Positions 1 through 8,226 are shown, numbered from the stretch's first letter. The stretch: DNA of 51,776 nt from Chitinophagaceae bacterium (GCA_019747705.1 JAIEQM010000028.1:1-51776); one strand, 5' to 3'. The notes: generated from the letters alone by a model not told the origin. Program-made: numbers and translations.

Positions 1-115
1 TCTTTATTCGGTATTCAATACCACTTCTCACTTAGCTGCAATTGTTTGTTTCATTACATGTTCACAATCCTCATTCTGCTTCATTATTCTTTATTTATTA
101 TTCAATCTTCCATAC

Positions 116-1630
116 TCAATTTCCTGCAATTTTTTGAATAATGATATCTGTTCCCGGATTGATTAAATCAACCAGCCAATACGGCGCAATGCCCATTGCT
201 GTAATTCCAATCAACAGCAACACTGCTGCTGATTTTTCATACCACTTTGCATCAACCTCTCCCCCAACCCCTCTCCCGAGGAGAGGGGAGAGAAATTCAT
301 TATGCTTTAATGGTCCCATAATAGCACTTCCTGTTGCACGCAAAATATAAACAGCAGTTACTACAATAGAAGCACAGGCAACGATGGTTGCACTCCGGTA
401 AAAACTTTCTGCTTTTTCCCATCCGCCCATAAACACCGTCATCTCTGCAACAAAACCGCTAAAGCCCGGCAATCCCAATGAACACAAACCTGCAATTACA
501 AATACACTTGAAATAAACGGCATCACTTTCAGCAGTCCGCCAAGTTCTGCCACCTTGCGTGTATGTGTACGTTCATACAACATGCCAATGGCAGCAAAGA
601 AAAGAGCCGTCATTAAACCATGACTCACCATTTGCAACACTGCGCCGTTAATAGCAGTTTTTGTGAGCATACCAATTCCAAGCAATACAAATCCGCAATG
701 ACTTACGGATGAGTATGCGTTGATGTATTTTAAATCCGTCTGCATCATGGTAGCAAATGCTCCGTATAAAATGGCGATACAAGCAAGAATAATGATGATG
801 GTTGAATAATGATGTGCTGCATCAGGCATTAACCATGTGGCTGCACGCAAACAACCATAACCGCCCAGCTTCATACTGATGCCTGCCAAAAACATAGATG
901 CTGCTGTGGGTGCACTGCTGTGACCATCGGGCACCCATGTATGAAAAGGAAATAATGCAGTAAAGATTCCGAAACCAATAAACACAAACGGGAAAAATAA
1001 ATTTTGTACGGAAGCAGGAATGTTCATTGATGCAATCTGCAAAATGTTGAATGTATAATTTCCATCTGCTGATGTATGGAAATACAATCCCGCCAATCCT
1101 ACAAACACTAACGCCGAACCCGCCATGAGCATCAACGCCAGTTTCATAGCGCTGTATTCTTTTTTGCCACTGCCCCAAATGCCAATCAATAAAAATTTTG
1201 GTATCACTGCCAGTTCTAAAAAGAAGAACATGGTAAACAAATCAAGCGACACAAAAAATCCATAAGCGCCTGCGCTGAGCAATAACAGCAAAAAGAAAAA
1301 TTCTTTGCTCATGCGCTCTTCTTTCCATGAAACAAGGATGCCCGCAAGCACCACCGTTGCCGTTAATAATATCATGGCAATGGAAATTCCATCCACACCA
1401 ATATGAAAGTTGATATTAAGCGGTTGAAACCAGGCAAAGTTTTGTTCAAAGAACATCGCCGTGTTTGTTCCATTCTTTTTTTCAACCCAATAGAAATAAA
1501 ACAAAGCCAGTGCAGCCACCCATTGCAGTAAGGAACCAATCAACGCAATTGTTTTTGCCTGCTTTTGTGCCAATGGCAAAACTGCCAATGCAGTGATGAT
1601 GGGTAATATGAGAAGGATGAGTAAGTTCAT
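116..1630 (-). CDS. nuoM: NADH-quinone oxidoreductase subunit M
   Basis: Antiporter-like, proton-pumping membrane subunit of respiratory complex I, 504 residues, which is the normal size. It is strongly hydrophobic with about 14 predicted membrane spans. The conserved glutamate of the family is visible in the motif FFLELAVIPKF, and the central NAYSSVSHCGF segment is typical of NuoM. It starts at an ATG at 1628-1630. Near the C-terminus, residues 447-459 (LSPLLGRGVGGEV, bases 254-292) are encoded by a GC-rich palindromic repeat that also occurs between genes here, so this stretch looks like an in-frame repeat insertion between two membrane spans. It is the last complex I gene in the window; nuoN would be expected just past position 1 but its start is not visible. 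It is separated from nuoL by an 803-bp stretch containing a transposase. Confidence 0.97.
   Translation of the reverse strand: MNLLILLILPIITALAVLPLAQKQAKTIALIGSLLQWVAALALFYFYWVEKKNGTNTAMFFEQNFAWFQPLNINFHIGVDGISIAMILLTATVVLAGILVSWKEERMSKEFFFLLLLLSAGAYGFFVSLDLFTMFFFLELAVIPKFLLIGIWGSGKKEYSAMKLALMLMAGSALVFVGLAGLYFHTSADGNYTFNILQIASMNIPASVQNLFFPFVFIGFGIFTALFPFHTWVPDGHSSAPTAASMFLAGISMKLGGYGCLRAATWLMPDAAHHYSTIIIILACIAILYGAFATMMQTDLKYINAYSSVSHCGFVLLGIGMLTKTAINGAVLQMVSHGLMTALFFAAIGMLYERTHTRKVAELGGLLKVMPFISSVFVIAGLCSLGLPGFSGFVAEMTVFMGGWEKAESFYRSATIVACASIVVTAVYILRATGSAIMGPLKHNEFLSPLLGRGVGGEVDAKWYEKSAAVLLLIGITAMGIAPYWLVDLINPGTDIIIQKIAGN
254..292. repeat. Palindromic repeat inside nuoM
   Basis: The core arms CCCCTCTCC (268-276) and GGAGAGGGG (280-288) form a perfect palindrome. 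The element is of the same general type as the intergenic repeats in the nuo operon. It is read in frame by nuoM without breaking it and adds 13 Gly/Leu/Pro-rich residues. Confidence 0.8.
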
Positions 1631-1700
1631 GTTTTCTTTATTGCATATTCTTTTTATTCCATTTATATAAATTCTTCATGTCCGTCCTTTGAGTATTCAA

Positions 1701-1773
1701 AGGGCCAGCGGCCCGATATGTCAGTAGCTCACAACATGCCGAGTGATGCAGAGCCCCGTAGGGGTGATATGTA
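1701..1773. repeat. REP-like hairpins downstream of the IS200-like transposase
   Basis: Two short hairpins, at 1701-1726 and 1750-1773, carry GGCC/GGCC or CCCC/GGGG stems followed by the tag GATATGTCAGTA or a shortened form of it. They are in the opposite orientation to the four copies on the other side of the transposase (2258-2430). Confidence 0.75.
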
Positions 1774-1782
1774 AAATTCAGT

Positions 1783-2244
1783 TTAATCATAAAATTCAAA
1801 AAGATATTCTTCTTTAAAATCAATTTCAAATTTGTTCAGAAATTCCATGTATTCCTGTCTGAATGTTTTTTTCTTGTGATGCTCGGGCTGATGTTCGATG
1901 TAATGTATTACATCCTTTGCCTGTGATTTTGAATAACTGAAAGCACCAAAGCCTGATTGCCAGCTAAATGTTTCAGGAACCAGTTTCTTCTCTTTTAAAA
2001 AGGAAGAGGAATTGGATTTGACATCTCTTGTTAAATCAGAAATTGAAACATCAGGTTTCATGCTTACAAAAAGATGTGTATGGTCAGGCATACAATAAAT
2101 GGAATACAATTTTTGGTTTTTATTTTGAACAATACCTGTCATATACTTTTGTAACTCTTCACGAAAGGGTTCTTTAATAAAATGCTCTCTGCCTTTTACT
2201 GCAAAAACAATTTGAATGTATATCTGTGTATATGTATTTGCCAT
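1783..2244 (-). CDS. tnpA: IS200/IS605-family Y1 transposase (REP-associated)
   Basis: A 153-residue protein of the single-strand DNA transposase family (Y1_Tnp, HUH nuclease). The HUH metal-binding motif is the HTH in CMPDHTHLF near residue 55. The catalytic tyrosine is probably that in DVIHYIEHQPEHH near residue 116. Length and motifs are those of a complete, apparently intact enzyme. It lies between nuoL and nuoM on the same strand and is flanked by six copies of a short hairpin with a conserved GACATATCGCC-like tag, in opposite orientations on the two sides. This is the arrangement of a transposase with REP elements it may mobilise. There is no accessory tnpB. Confidence 0.9.
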   Translation of the reverse strand: MANTYTQIYIQIVFAVKGREHFIKEPFREELQKYMTGIVQNKNQKLYSIYCMPDHTHLFVSMKPDVSISDLTRDVKSNSSSFLKEKKLVPETFSWQSGFGAFSYSKSQAKDVIHYIEHQPEHHKKKTFRQEYMEFLNKFEIDFKEEYLFEFYD

Positions 2245-2257
2245 TTTTTTAAAACTT

Positions 2258-2430
2258 GCCGCCCCTATGGGGTTTATTTGATTTGTTTCATTTTTCTATT
2301 GACATGTCGCCTCTACGAGGCTTGCCTAACTTTTACCTATTTCACTCTTCTACTGACATATCGCCCCGCTGGGGCTCTGCATTACTATATTTAATCATTA
2401 CTACTGATATGTCGCCCCTATGGGGCTTAG
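2258..2430. repeat. Four REP-like hairpins upstream of the IS200-like transposase
   Basis: Four copies spaced about 50 bp apart (near 2258, 2301, 2354 and 2405). Each has a tag such as GACATATCGCC followed by a GCCCC-n-GGGGC hairpin; the first has lost most of the tag. The spacers between copies are unrelated AT-rich sequence, so this is a REP cluster and not a CRISPR array. Confidence 0.8.
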
Positions 2431-2432
2431 CT

Positions 2433-4364
2433 TTATTTCCATATATAAATAAAAATCACTGCCAGCACCGCAATGCCACCAAAGAAATACAATGCATAGT
2501 TTTGCACTTTGCCGCTTTGCAATCCTTTAATGGCAGATGAAACAGTTGCTGTTGCAAATGCGAGACCATTCATCGCTCCATCTACAATATGCTTATCAAT
2601 CCAGGCAGCGGGCCGTGCAATCAAATTGAAAATGATTTTTTTGGTGATGAACAAATAAATTTCATCAATGTAAAATTTTTGATGTGCTGATTTATAAAAT
2701 GCGCCGAATGAATTGGAGATAGCAGCAGGCCGTTCATTTTCTTTTTTATACAGGTAAGTTGCCAATCCAATTCCCGCCAATGCTGCTGCAACAGGAGCGA
2801 TAGAAAATAAAATATGCAGATGTGTTTCCAGAACTTTACCATCACTGCTTACAAATTCACCAAACGGAACAAAGCCTGCAACTATAGTTAATACAGCTAA
2901 AAGAATCAATGGAAACTTCATGGCCATGCTTCCTTCACCATGATGCGTATCGTGCACTTCTGCTTCCTTATTCCAGAAAATAGAAAAATACAAACGGAAC
3001 ATATAAAAGGCTGTGAGGCCTGATGTAAGCAACGCAACTGCATACACAATCTTATCTGTATTGTAAGAAGCAAGCAATATTTCTTCTTTACTGAAGAAAC
3101 CTGACAATGGCGGCACACCTGCTATTGCCAAACATGCAATGAAGAATACCGCATTGGTGATGGGCATGTGTTTACGCAAACCGCCCATATCTTTTATTTC
3201 GTTACTGTGAATGAAATGAATAACAGCACCTGCTGCAAGGAATAACAATGATTTAAAAAACGCATGTGTAAACAAATGAAACATCGAAGCTGTAAAACCA
3301 AGTCCTGCTTCACCACCATAACCGCTCACACCCAAAGCAAACATCATGTAACCGATTTGACTCATGGTGGAATAGGCCAATACTCTTTTAATATCTGTTT
3401 GTGTACAGGCGATGATGGCGGCAAACAATGCAGATATCAATCCCACCCATGTTACTAAATGAAGTGATGCTTCATTCACCGCAAATACAGGAAACATTCT
3501 GGCAACGAGATACACACCTGCCACCACCATGGTAGCTGCATGTATCAATGCAGAAACAGGAGTGGGGCCTTCCATTGCATCGGGTAACCAGATATGTAAC
3601 GGAAACATGGCGCTCTTACCTGCACCGCCGATAAATATGAATGCCAACGCCCATGTAAGTATGGAAGCGCCAAAAAATGTGGTTGAAGTTGCTGAAAGAA
3701 ATTCGGCTGATTGCGTATTGGTTAATGTTTGAATGATGGTGCCGAAATTAAAACTGTTACTCTGAAAACCAACAATCAAAATTCCGATTAAGAAAAATAA
3801 ATCAGCAAAGCGTGTAACAATAAATGCTTTTTTACTTGCAGCAACGGCTGATGGTTTTTGAAAATAATATCCGATGAGTAAGAACGATGAAACACCCACT
3901 AACTCCCAGAAAATATACATCTGGAAAATATTGGTGCTGATAACCAGTCCCAGCATAGAGAATGTAAACAGACCAAGGAATGCATAATAAGTTGCAAACC
4001 GTTCTTCACCTTTCATATACCAAAGGCTGAACACATGCACCATGAGTGAAACAACGGTGATAACCACCAGCATCATTACAGAAATCGGGTCGAGCAGCAC
4101 ACCCATATCAATCTGCAGGTGTTCATTAAACACCAGCCAGGTATATTGAAATGCTTTTACAGGTTGATACACATCATTCACTTTACCATCCACCAAAAAA
4201 TATTGATACGCTGTGTATAAACTCAGCACAGTACTTACCAGCAGCAAAAGCGTAGCAATCAAACCTGCTGATGTGTTGAAATATTTTTTGCCAAACAAAC
4301 TCAGTACTGCAAATGCCAGCAGCGGCAGCAGGGGAATGAATAATATGTAAGAAGAATAACTCAT
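2433..4364 (-). CDS. nuoL: NADH-quinone oxidoreductase subunit L
   Basis: The largest antiporter-like subunit of complex I, 643 residues, expected to carry the long lateral helix that spans the membrane arm. The segment IFWELVGVSSFLLIGYYF contains the conserved charged glutamate, and GGAGKSAMFPLHIWLPDAMEGPTP is split by the family's typical lysine and histidine residues. The reading frame is open upstream to 4409, but that part is encoded by a palindromic repeat (LLLLGRRTEDEA), so the ATG at 4364, giving MSYSSYILFIPLLP, is the better start. A GGATGAGG stretch directly upstream could act as ribosome binding site. nuoK lies upstream, 115 bp away. Confidence 0.97.
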   Translation of the reverse strand: MSYSSYILFIPLLPLLAFAVLSLFGKKYFNTSAGLIATLLLLVSTVLSLYTAYQYFLVDGKVNDVYQPVKAFQYTWLVFNEHLQIDMGVLLDPISVMMLVVITVVSLMVHVFSLWYMKGEERFATYYAFLGLFTFSMLGLVISTNIFQMYIFWELVGVSSFLLIGYYFQKPSAVAASKKAFIVTRFADLFFLIGILIVGFQSNSFNFGTIIQTLTNTQSAEFLSATSTTFFGASILTWALAFIFIGGAGKSAMFPLHIWLPDAMEGPTPVSALIHAATMVVAGVYLVARMFPVFAVNEASLHLVTWVGLISALFAAIIACTQTDIKRVLAYSTMSQIGYMMFALGVSGYGGEAGLGFTASMFHLFTHAFFKSLLFLAAGAVIHFIHSNEIKDMGGLRKHMPITNAVFFIACLAIAGVPPLSGFFSKEEILLASYNTDKIVYAVALLTSGLTAFYMFRLYFSIFWNKEAEVHDTHHGEGSMAMKFPLILLAVLTIVAGFVPFGEFVSSDGKVLETHLHILFSIAPVAAALAGIGLATYLYKKENERPAAISNSFGAFYKSAHQKFYIDEIYLFITKKIIFNLIARPAAWIDKHIVDGAMNGLAFATATVSSAIKGLQSGKVQNYALYFFGGIAVLAVIFIYIWK

Positions 4365-4366
4365 AG

Positions 4367-4407
4367 CCTCATCCTCGGTCCTTCTCCCAAGGAGAAGGAG
4401 GCCGAGC
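4367..4407. repeat. Type A palindromic repeat before nuoL
   Basis: A hairpin with arms of the form CTCGG..CCTTCTCC / GGAGAAGG..CCGAG ends 3 bp from the nuoL ATG. Read on the coding strand, its trailing part GGATGAGG falls where a Shine-Dalgarno sequence would lie. Confidence 0.75.
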
Positions 4408-4479
4408 AATTATTTTTAATTTGTCAATTTAATTAAGCATTTCATCGTTTTAATTCTATTCAATAAATCAAACTTTCTT

Positions 4480-4827
4480 TTACATCACGCCGTACTCCCC
4501 TTTAGGGGTTGGGGGCTCTTTCAATTCTGCAGCATCTTCCACATCAATGGACTGATGGCTTCTGAATAAATTAATGATAATGGCCAATGCTACTGCAGCT
4601 TCTGCTGCAGCAATGGTGATGATGAAGATGGTAAAGAACACACCATCTAATTTCCCTGCATGAAAATATTTGTTGAACACAACGAAGTTGATGTTCACGC
4701 TGTTCAGTATCAATTCCACACTCATCAGCATGCTGATTAAATTGCGGCGTGTAAATAAGCCGTACATGCCAATGAAAAACAAGGCTGTGCTCAGAAATAA
4801 AATATGTTCAACAGGAACTGGCGTCAT
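4480..4827 (-). CDS. nuoK: NADH-quinone oxidoreductase subunit K
   Basis: Small complex I membrane subunit, 115 residues with three predicted membrane spans. The second and third spans carry the conserved glutamates of the family (SVELILNSVNINF and AAAEAAVALAI). It starts at ATG 4825-4827 (MTPVPVEHILFLS). The last residues, EPPTPKGEYGVM, are encoded by a type B palindromic repeat, so the native C-terminus has probably been replaced or extended by repeat sequence. It sits between nuoJ and nuoL as in most bacteria. Confidence 0.96.
   Translation of the reverse strand: MTPVPVEHILFLSTALFFIGMYGLFTRRNLISMLMSVELILNSVNINFVVFNKYFHAGKLDGVFFTIFIITIAAAEAAVALAIIINLFRSHQSIDVEDAAELKEPPTPKGEYGVM
4495..4520. 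repeat. Type B palindromic repeat at the nuoK 3' end
   Basis: The sequence TACTCCCCTTTAGGGGTTGG and the following GGGCT form a CCCC/GGGG hairpin within the last codons of nuoK. It is the same family as the elements downstream of nuoI, nuoH, nuoD, nuoC and nuoA. Confidence 0.75.
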
Positions 4828-4898
4828 AATGAATACTATGTATTTTTAAAAGCTATCATTTTATTTTTATGTTCAAACAAGCGGGCATTGTGCAATAG

Positions 4899-5429
4899 CT
4901 AAGTCTCCCCCTTGGGGGCAGATTTAAAGGGGGCTTTTAATGCAATAACAATACAGCCAATCATTGCAGCCAGTAATAAAATACTAACTACTTCAAAGGG
5001 TAATGAAAAACCATAATCACCCGTGCTGATGAGAGCATTGCCGATGCGGTCCATATCATCTAAAAATTCCCCATCATATCCTGCAAAGCCCTGCTGATGG
5101 ATGAGTACTGCTGCAAATGCAAAACCAAACAACACTGCCAGCGCCGATGCTATCATCCGCATCAGCGGTGGCCGCTGCATTTCTTTACCTGATTGCTGTG
5201 TCAAAAAAATGGAGAAGATAATGAGCACTACAATGCCGCCTACATATACTACAATTTGTACAGCAGCAATAAACTCCACTTCCATCCAGAAATACAAACC
5301 TGCAATACCAATCAATGCAAACAATAACCAGATAGCCGAACGGAAAATTTTTCTGCTCGTAACAGAAAGGATTGCTGTGCCCAAAATAAACGCAGCAAGA
5401 ATGTAAAATATAATTTGATAAGCATTCAT
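4899..5429 (-). CDS. nuoJ: NADH-quinone oxidoreductase subunit J
   Basis: Complex I membrane subunit, 176 residues with five predicted membrane spans. The segment QIVVYVGGIVVLIIFSIFL is the family's hallmark third span with the glycine-rich pi-bulge. It starts at ATG 5427-5429 (MNAYQIIFYILAAF), with GTGAGG supplied by the type A repeat just upstream. The last residues, APFKSAPKGET, are encoded by a type B repeat, as in nuoK. It lies between nuoI and nuoK. Confidence 0.96.
   Translation of the reverse strand: MNAYQIIFYILAAFILGTAILSVTSRKIFRSAIWLLFALIGIAGLYFWMEVEFIAAVQIVVYVGGIVVLIIFSIFLTQQSGKEMQRPPLMRMIASALAVLFGFAFAAVLIHQQGFAGYDGEFLDDMDRIGNALISTGDYGFSLPFEVVSILLLAAMIGCIVIALKAPFKSAPKGET
4901..4937. 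repeat. Type B palindromic repeat at the nuoJ 3' end
   Basis: AAGTCTCCCCCTTGGGGGCA followed by GATTTAAAGGGGGCT. The CCCCC/GGGGG hairpin and the second GGGGG block overlap the last codons and stop codon of nuoJ. The preceding GTGCAATAGCT resembles text before other type B copies. Confidence 0.75.
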
Positions 5430-5431
5430 AA

Positions 5432-5474
5432 CCTCACCCTCGTTCCCTCTCCTGAAGGCAGAGGGAGGCCGGGC
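5432..5474. repeat. Type A palindromic repeat before nuoJ
   Basis: CCTCACCCTCGTTCCCTCTC followed by CTGAAGGCAGAGGGAGGCCG. The stem ends 3 bp from the nuoJ start codon and supplies a GTGAGG ribosome-binding-like sequence. Confidence 0.75.
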
Positions 5475-5618
5475 TGTATTTATTTATTAAACAATTTTAA
5501 TTAAGCCTGCCCGACTTTTCGTTCAGGCGGGCATTTCATCTTTTGTAATTCTTATCATCAAAATTCAACCACACGAATAATAATCAATCTCTCAAACAAG
5601 CTAGCCTTGTGCAAAGCA

Positions 5619-5645
5619 GTTCCCCCTTCAGGGGGCGGAGGGGGT
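5619..5645. repeat. Type B palindromic repeat after nuoI
   Basis: TTCCCCCTTCAGGGGGCGGA followed by GGGGG, just downstream of the nuoI stop codon. The preceding words CAAGCTAGCCTTGTGCAAAG match the lead-in of other type B copies. Confidence 0.75.
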
Positions 5646-5652
5646 TTGCTGT

Positions 5653-6135
5653 TTATTCCACTCCCTCCCTAATCTTCGAACCAGGCTCATTCAACGTTTT
5701 AATCAACTTACTTCTGTCATACACACTATGCTCAAATCCCTGACCCATTTTAATAGCATTAGTGGGACAAGCTTCTATACACAAGTTGCACATGGTACAC
5801 AGCTCAAGATGATAAATAAATGTATCTATCGCTTTTTTCTTTTTGCCGGTAGCTTCATCCACATCAAACTTGGTAATGATTTTAATCGTACCGTTAGGGC
5901 AAGCAAGTTCACAAGCCGTACAACCGGTACATGCATGTTCATTGTTTTCATCATGCGGCATTATCACCTCACCACGAAATCGTTCAGGCAACACCAGTGT
6001 ATCCCGGTTATCAGGATATTGCTGCGTTAATTTTTCTTTGTGATGACGCAATGCATATCCACCAGTAATCCGCATTCCTGTGAGCAGTGATTTTACACCG
6101 CCGGCAACATCTTTTATGTAATCAATTAAAAACAT
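5653..6135 (-). CDS. nuoI: NADH-quinone oxidoreductase subunit I (2x[4Fe-4S])
   Basis: Ferredoxin-like complex I subunit that carries clusters N6a and N6b and passes electrons to NuoB. It has 160 residues. Two complete 4Fe-4S motifs are visible: CTGCTACELACPNG (near residues 68-81) and CTMCNLCIEACPTN (near 112-125), each CxxCxxCxxxCP. It starts at ATG 6133-6135 with the repeat-supplied GGATGAGG upstream. The spacers on both sides, to nuoJ and nuoH, are about 190-220 bp and contain repeats. Confidence 0.97.
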   Translation of the reverse strand: MFLIDYIKDVAGGVKSLLTGMRITGGYALRHHKEKLTQQYPDNRDTLVLPERFRGEVIMPHDENNEHACTGCTACELACPNGTIKIITKFDVDEATGKKKKAIDTFIYHLELCTMCNLCIEACPTNAIKMGQGFEHSVYDRSKLIKTLNEPGSKIREGVE

Positions 6136-6137
6136 GG

Positions 6138-6178
6138 CCTCATCCTCGGTCCTTCTCCCAAGGAGAAGGAGGCCGAGC
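6138..6178. repeat. Type A palindromic repeat before nuoI
   Basis: Nearly identical to the copy before nuoL (CCTCATCCTCGGTCCTTCTC, then CCAAGGAGAAGGAGGCCGAG). It sits 2 bp from the nuoI start codon. Confidence 0.78.
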
Positions 6179-6296
6179 TTTATTTTTTAATTCAACAATT
6201 TAATTAAGCATTTCATCTTTTTTAATTCTTATCGTCAAAAATTCAATCACACTAATAATAATCAAACTCTTCAACAAGCTGGCTTTGTGCTATGCA

Positions 6297-6325
6297 GTTC
6301 CCCCTTGGGGGGCGGAGGGGGCCGC
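6297..6325. repeat. Type B palindromic repeat after nuoH
   Basis: GTTCCCCCTTGGGGGGCGGA followed by GGGGG, directly abutting the nuoH stop codon. It is preceded by CAAGCTGGCTTTGTGCTATG, the lead-in shared with other copies. Confidence 0.75.
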
Positions 6326-7402
6326 TTATAAATACCACCCCATTATCGCTATCAACGTTGCAAGCAACAGGTTAAACATTCCAATCGGTAATAAATATTT
6401 CCATTCTAAATTTAATAGCTGGTCAATACGCAATCTTGGAAACGTCCAGCGAAACCACATAATCACAAAAATCAGGAAGAACGTCTTTCCCATAAACCAC
6501 ACACTGGATGGTATATAATCCATAATACGGTTAAACTCTGTATCCGTTCCAAAGTGCAACGGCATCCAACCGCCTAAGAACAATGTGGCTCCCAATGCAC
6601 ACACTACAAAAATGTTTACATATTCAGCCAGAAAGAAAAGTGCAAACTTCATTCCGCTGTATTCTGTATGAAAACCTGCTGTCAGTTCACTTTCTGCTTC
6701 TGCCAAATCAAATGGTGCACGGTTAGTCTCTGCCGTTACTGCAATCATAAAAATTACAAACGCAATAAGAACAGGTATATGACCTTTAAACAACCACCAA
6801 CCATTTTCCTGCGATAGAACAATATCAGAAACTTTTAAACTTCCTGTTAATATCACAATCACCAAAATAGCAAAGCCTGCACTCAGTTCATAACTTACAA
6901 TTTGTGCACCGCTGCGCATCGCACCCAGCAATGAATATTTATTATTGCTGGCCCATCCTGCCATTAAAATTCCAATGACTGATACAGATGATACAGCCGT
7001 AATAAACAGCACACCAATATTCACATCCCAAATCTGCAAGCCCTTTGCAAACATCAATGGCGCCATAATCACCATCGCAATAATCATTACAATAAATGGC
7101 GCCAGGTTAAAAAGCAGCTTATCAACACCGTTAGGCGTCATTCCTTCTTTCACAATCAGCTTCAATGTATCAGCCACCGTTTGAAACATTCCCCATGGCC
7201 CTACACGGTTAGGACCAAGACGTAACTGCATCCAGCTGCTCACTTTGCGTTCCATCATAATCAATACCAATCCCAGCATGGCAAACAAACCAATGATGCA
7301 CACACCGATAATGGTAAACTCCAGCAGCATAGCCACCGTTTCATTGAATGTACTGTAGAGCCATTCGTGAATTGAGTTTGCTATGGATTCTAATGAAATC
7401 AT
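6326..7402 (-). CDS. nuoH: NADH-quinone oxidoreductase subunit H
   Basis: Membrane subunit at the joint with the peripheral arm, forming part of the quinone chamber; 358 residues with about eight spans. Typical motifs are ERKVSSWMQLRLGPNRVGPWG and, split by repeats of the family, ETNRAPFDLAEAESELTAGF and HTEYSGMKFALFFLAEY. The frame is open to 7450, but the extra 16 residues (PGLPLPSGEGTRVRF after the first Met) come from a type A repeat. The ATG at 7402 (MISLESIANSIHEWL) is preferred. In a 14-subunit operon nuoG would lie upstream; here it is an ExbD-like gene. Confidence 0.96.
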   Translation of the reverse strand: MISLESIANSIHEWLYSTFNETVAMLLEFTIIGVCIIGLFAMLGLVLIMMERKVSSWMQLRLGPNRVGPWGMFQTVADTLKLIVKEGMTPNGVDKLLFNLAPFIVMIIAMVIMAPLMFAKGLQIWDVNIGVLFITAVSSVSVIGILMAGWASNNKYSLLGAMRSGAQIVSYELSAGFAILVIVILTGSLKVSDIVLSQENGWWLFKGHIPVLIAFVIFMIAVTAETNRAPFDLAEAESELTAGFHTEYSGMKFALFFLAEYVNIFVVCALGATLFLGGWMPLHFGTDTEFNRIMDYIPSSVWFMGKTFFLIFVIMWFRWTFPRLRIDQLLNLEWKYLLPIGMFNLLLATLIAIMGWYL

Positions 7403-7405
7403 AAA

Positions 7406-7448
7406 CCTCACCCTCGTTCCCTCTCCTGAAGGCAGAGGGAGGCCGGGC
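7406..7448. repeat. Type A palindromic repeat before nuoH
   Basis: The hairpin CCTCACCCTCGTTCCCTCTC / CTGAAGGCAGAGGGAGGCCG lies 3 bp upstream of the nuoH ATG. It stays open in the nuoH frame, which creates a false N-terminal extension. Confidence 0.78.
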
Positions 7449-7512
7449 ATTTTATTTTTAATTTGTCAATTTAATTAAGCCTGCCCGACTTTTCGTTCAG
7501 GCGGGCATTTCA

Positions 7513-8136
7513 TCAATTGATATTCACTTCTTCTTTTTCAATCCAATTTTTGTTACGAACTATTGTGCTACTATTAATCTTCTGTTGCGTCGCACTCTTG
7601 TACGTTCTTAATTCTATTGAGCACCCACCCCTTTCAATCATCTTCACATTTACAGCCTCGGCCGCCCCTCCAGGGAGGGGATAGACATTCCTCCACTTCC
7701 CAAGCACATAAGCTGCAAATTTTTTATCTTCTTCTGTCACATCAACCACTGCATATTTTTTTATGTTACAAACCTGCATCATATCAAGCATATCAACTAC
7801 TAATTTATAACTTACTTCCTCGGTTGGCCTTATTACCACTAACAAATCAGTTGTAGTTTCTTTTTCTTTTAATAAAACATTCTGTAACTGCTCCATACTT
7901 AACTGACTGTCGTTGTATTTTTCTTTATAGCAAATGGTTTTTCCGTTTTGCAACAGTAAAATATTTACAACATTAGCAGAAGAATCTATTGTACTTTCCT
8001 TCTCCGAATCTGCAGGTACTTTCAACTGAAATGCTTTAGGTGAACTCAATGTTGTTGTTAAAACAAAAAATACACCCAATACAGCAATCAACCCAACAAA
8101 CCCTGCCAAAAACATTATGACGTACTTCTTTTGCAT
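7513..8136 (-). CDS. ExbD-like protein lacking the channel aspartate
   Basis: A 207-residue protein with one N-terminal membrane span (about residues 5-27) followed by a periplasmic domain. From residue 24 on it matches Bacteroidota ExbD/TolR proteins: FFVLTTTLSSPKAFQLKVP right after the span, a LLLQNGKTICYKE strand, VVIRPTEEVSYKLVVDMLD, and KKYAVVDVTEED. ExbD normally begins with a cytoplasmic tail and a span carrying an essential aspartate (IDMTPMVDLAFLL-like); here that segment is replaced by MQKKYVIMFLAGFVGLIAVL, with no acidic residue. No exbB, tonB or other exb gene is nearby. It occupies the place of nuoEFG between nuoD and nuoH. Residues YPLPGGAAEAV (7655-7690) are encoded by a palindromic repeat. 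Family membership is clear to me; the function is unknown. Confidence 0.85.
   Translation of the reverse strand: MQKKYVIMFLAGFVGLIAVLGVFFVLTTTLSSPKAFQLKVPADSEKESTIDSSANVVNILLLQNGKTICYKEKYNDSQLSMEQLQNVLLKEKETTTDLLVVIRPTEEVSYKLVVDMLDMMQVCNIKKYAVVDVTEEDKKFAAYVLGKWRNVYPLPGGAAEAVNVKMIERGGCSIELRTYKSATQQKINSSTIVRNKNWIEKEEVNIN
7655..7690. repeat. Palindromic repeat inside the ExbD-like gene
   Basis: GCCTCGGCCGCCCCTCCAGG followed by GAGGGG. The CCCCTCC/GGAGGGG hairpin is read in frame as part of YPLPGGAAEA. Confidence 0.65.
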
Positions 8137-8183
8137 GTATTTATTTTATAGTCATCATCTTCAGTTTATCACTTTCAATTCAG

Positions 8184-8226
8184 CCTCACCTCCCTTCCTC
8201 CCCGCCAAAGGCAGAGGAGGCGGTGC
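8184..8226. repeat. Type A palindromic repeat before the ExbD-like gene
   Basis: A diverged copy (CCTCACCTCCCTTCCTCCCC, then GCCAAAGGCAGAGGAGGCGG). Unlike the other copies it lies about 50 bp from the start codon. Confidence 0.65.

Noticed and set aside
1..115. Possible start of nuoN
   Set aside because: nuoN is expected downstream of nuoM, but the minus strand here shows no membrane-protein-like frame. The stretch is AT-rich intergenic DNA.
2258..2430. Regularly spaced short repeats that could suggest a CRISPR array
   Set aside because: The units are short hairpins with a variable stem, only four in number, spaced unevenly, and next to a Y1 transposase. No cas genes are present. They are REP elements.
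7403..7450. N-terminal extension of NuoH, and similar ones of NuoD and NuoL
   Set aside because: The added residues are translated palindromic repeat, not conserved protein. The Met just after the repeat matches the family start.
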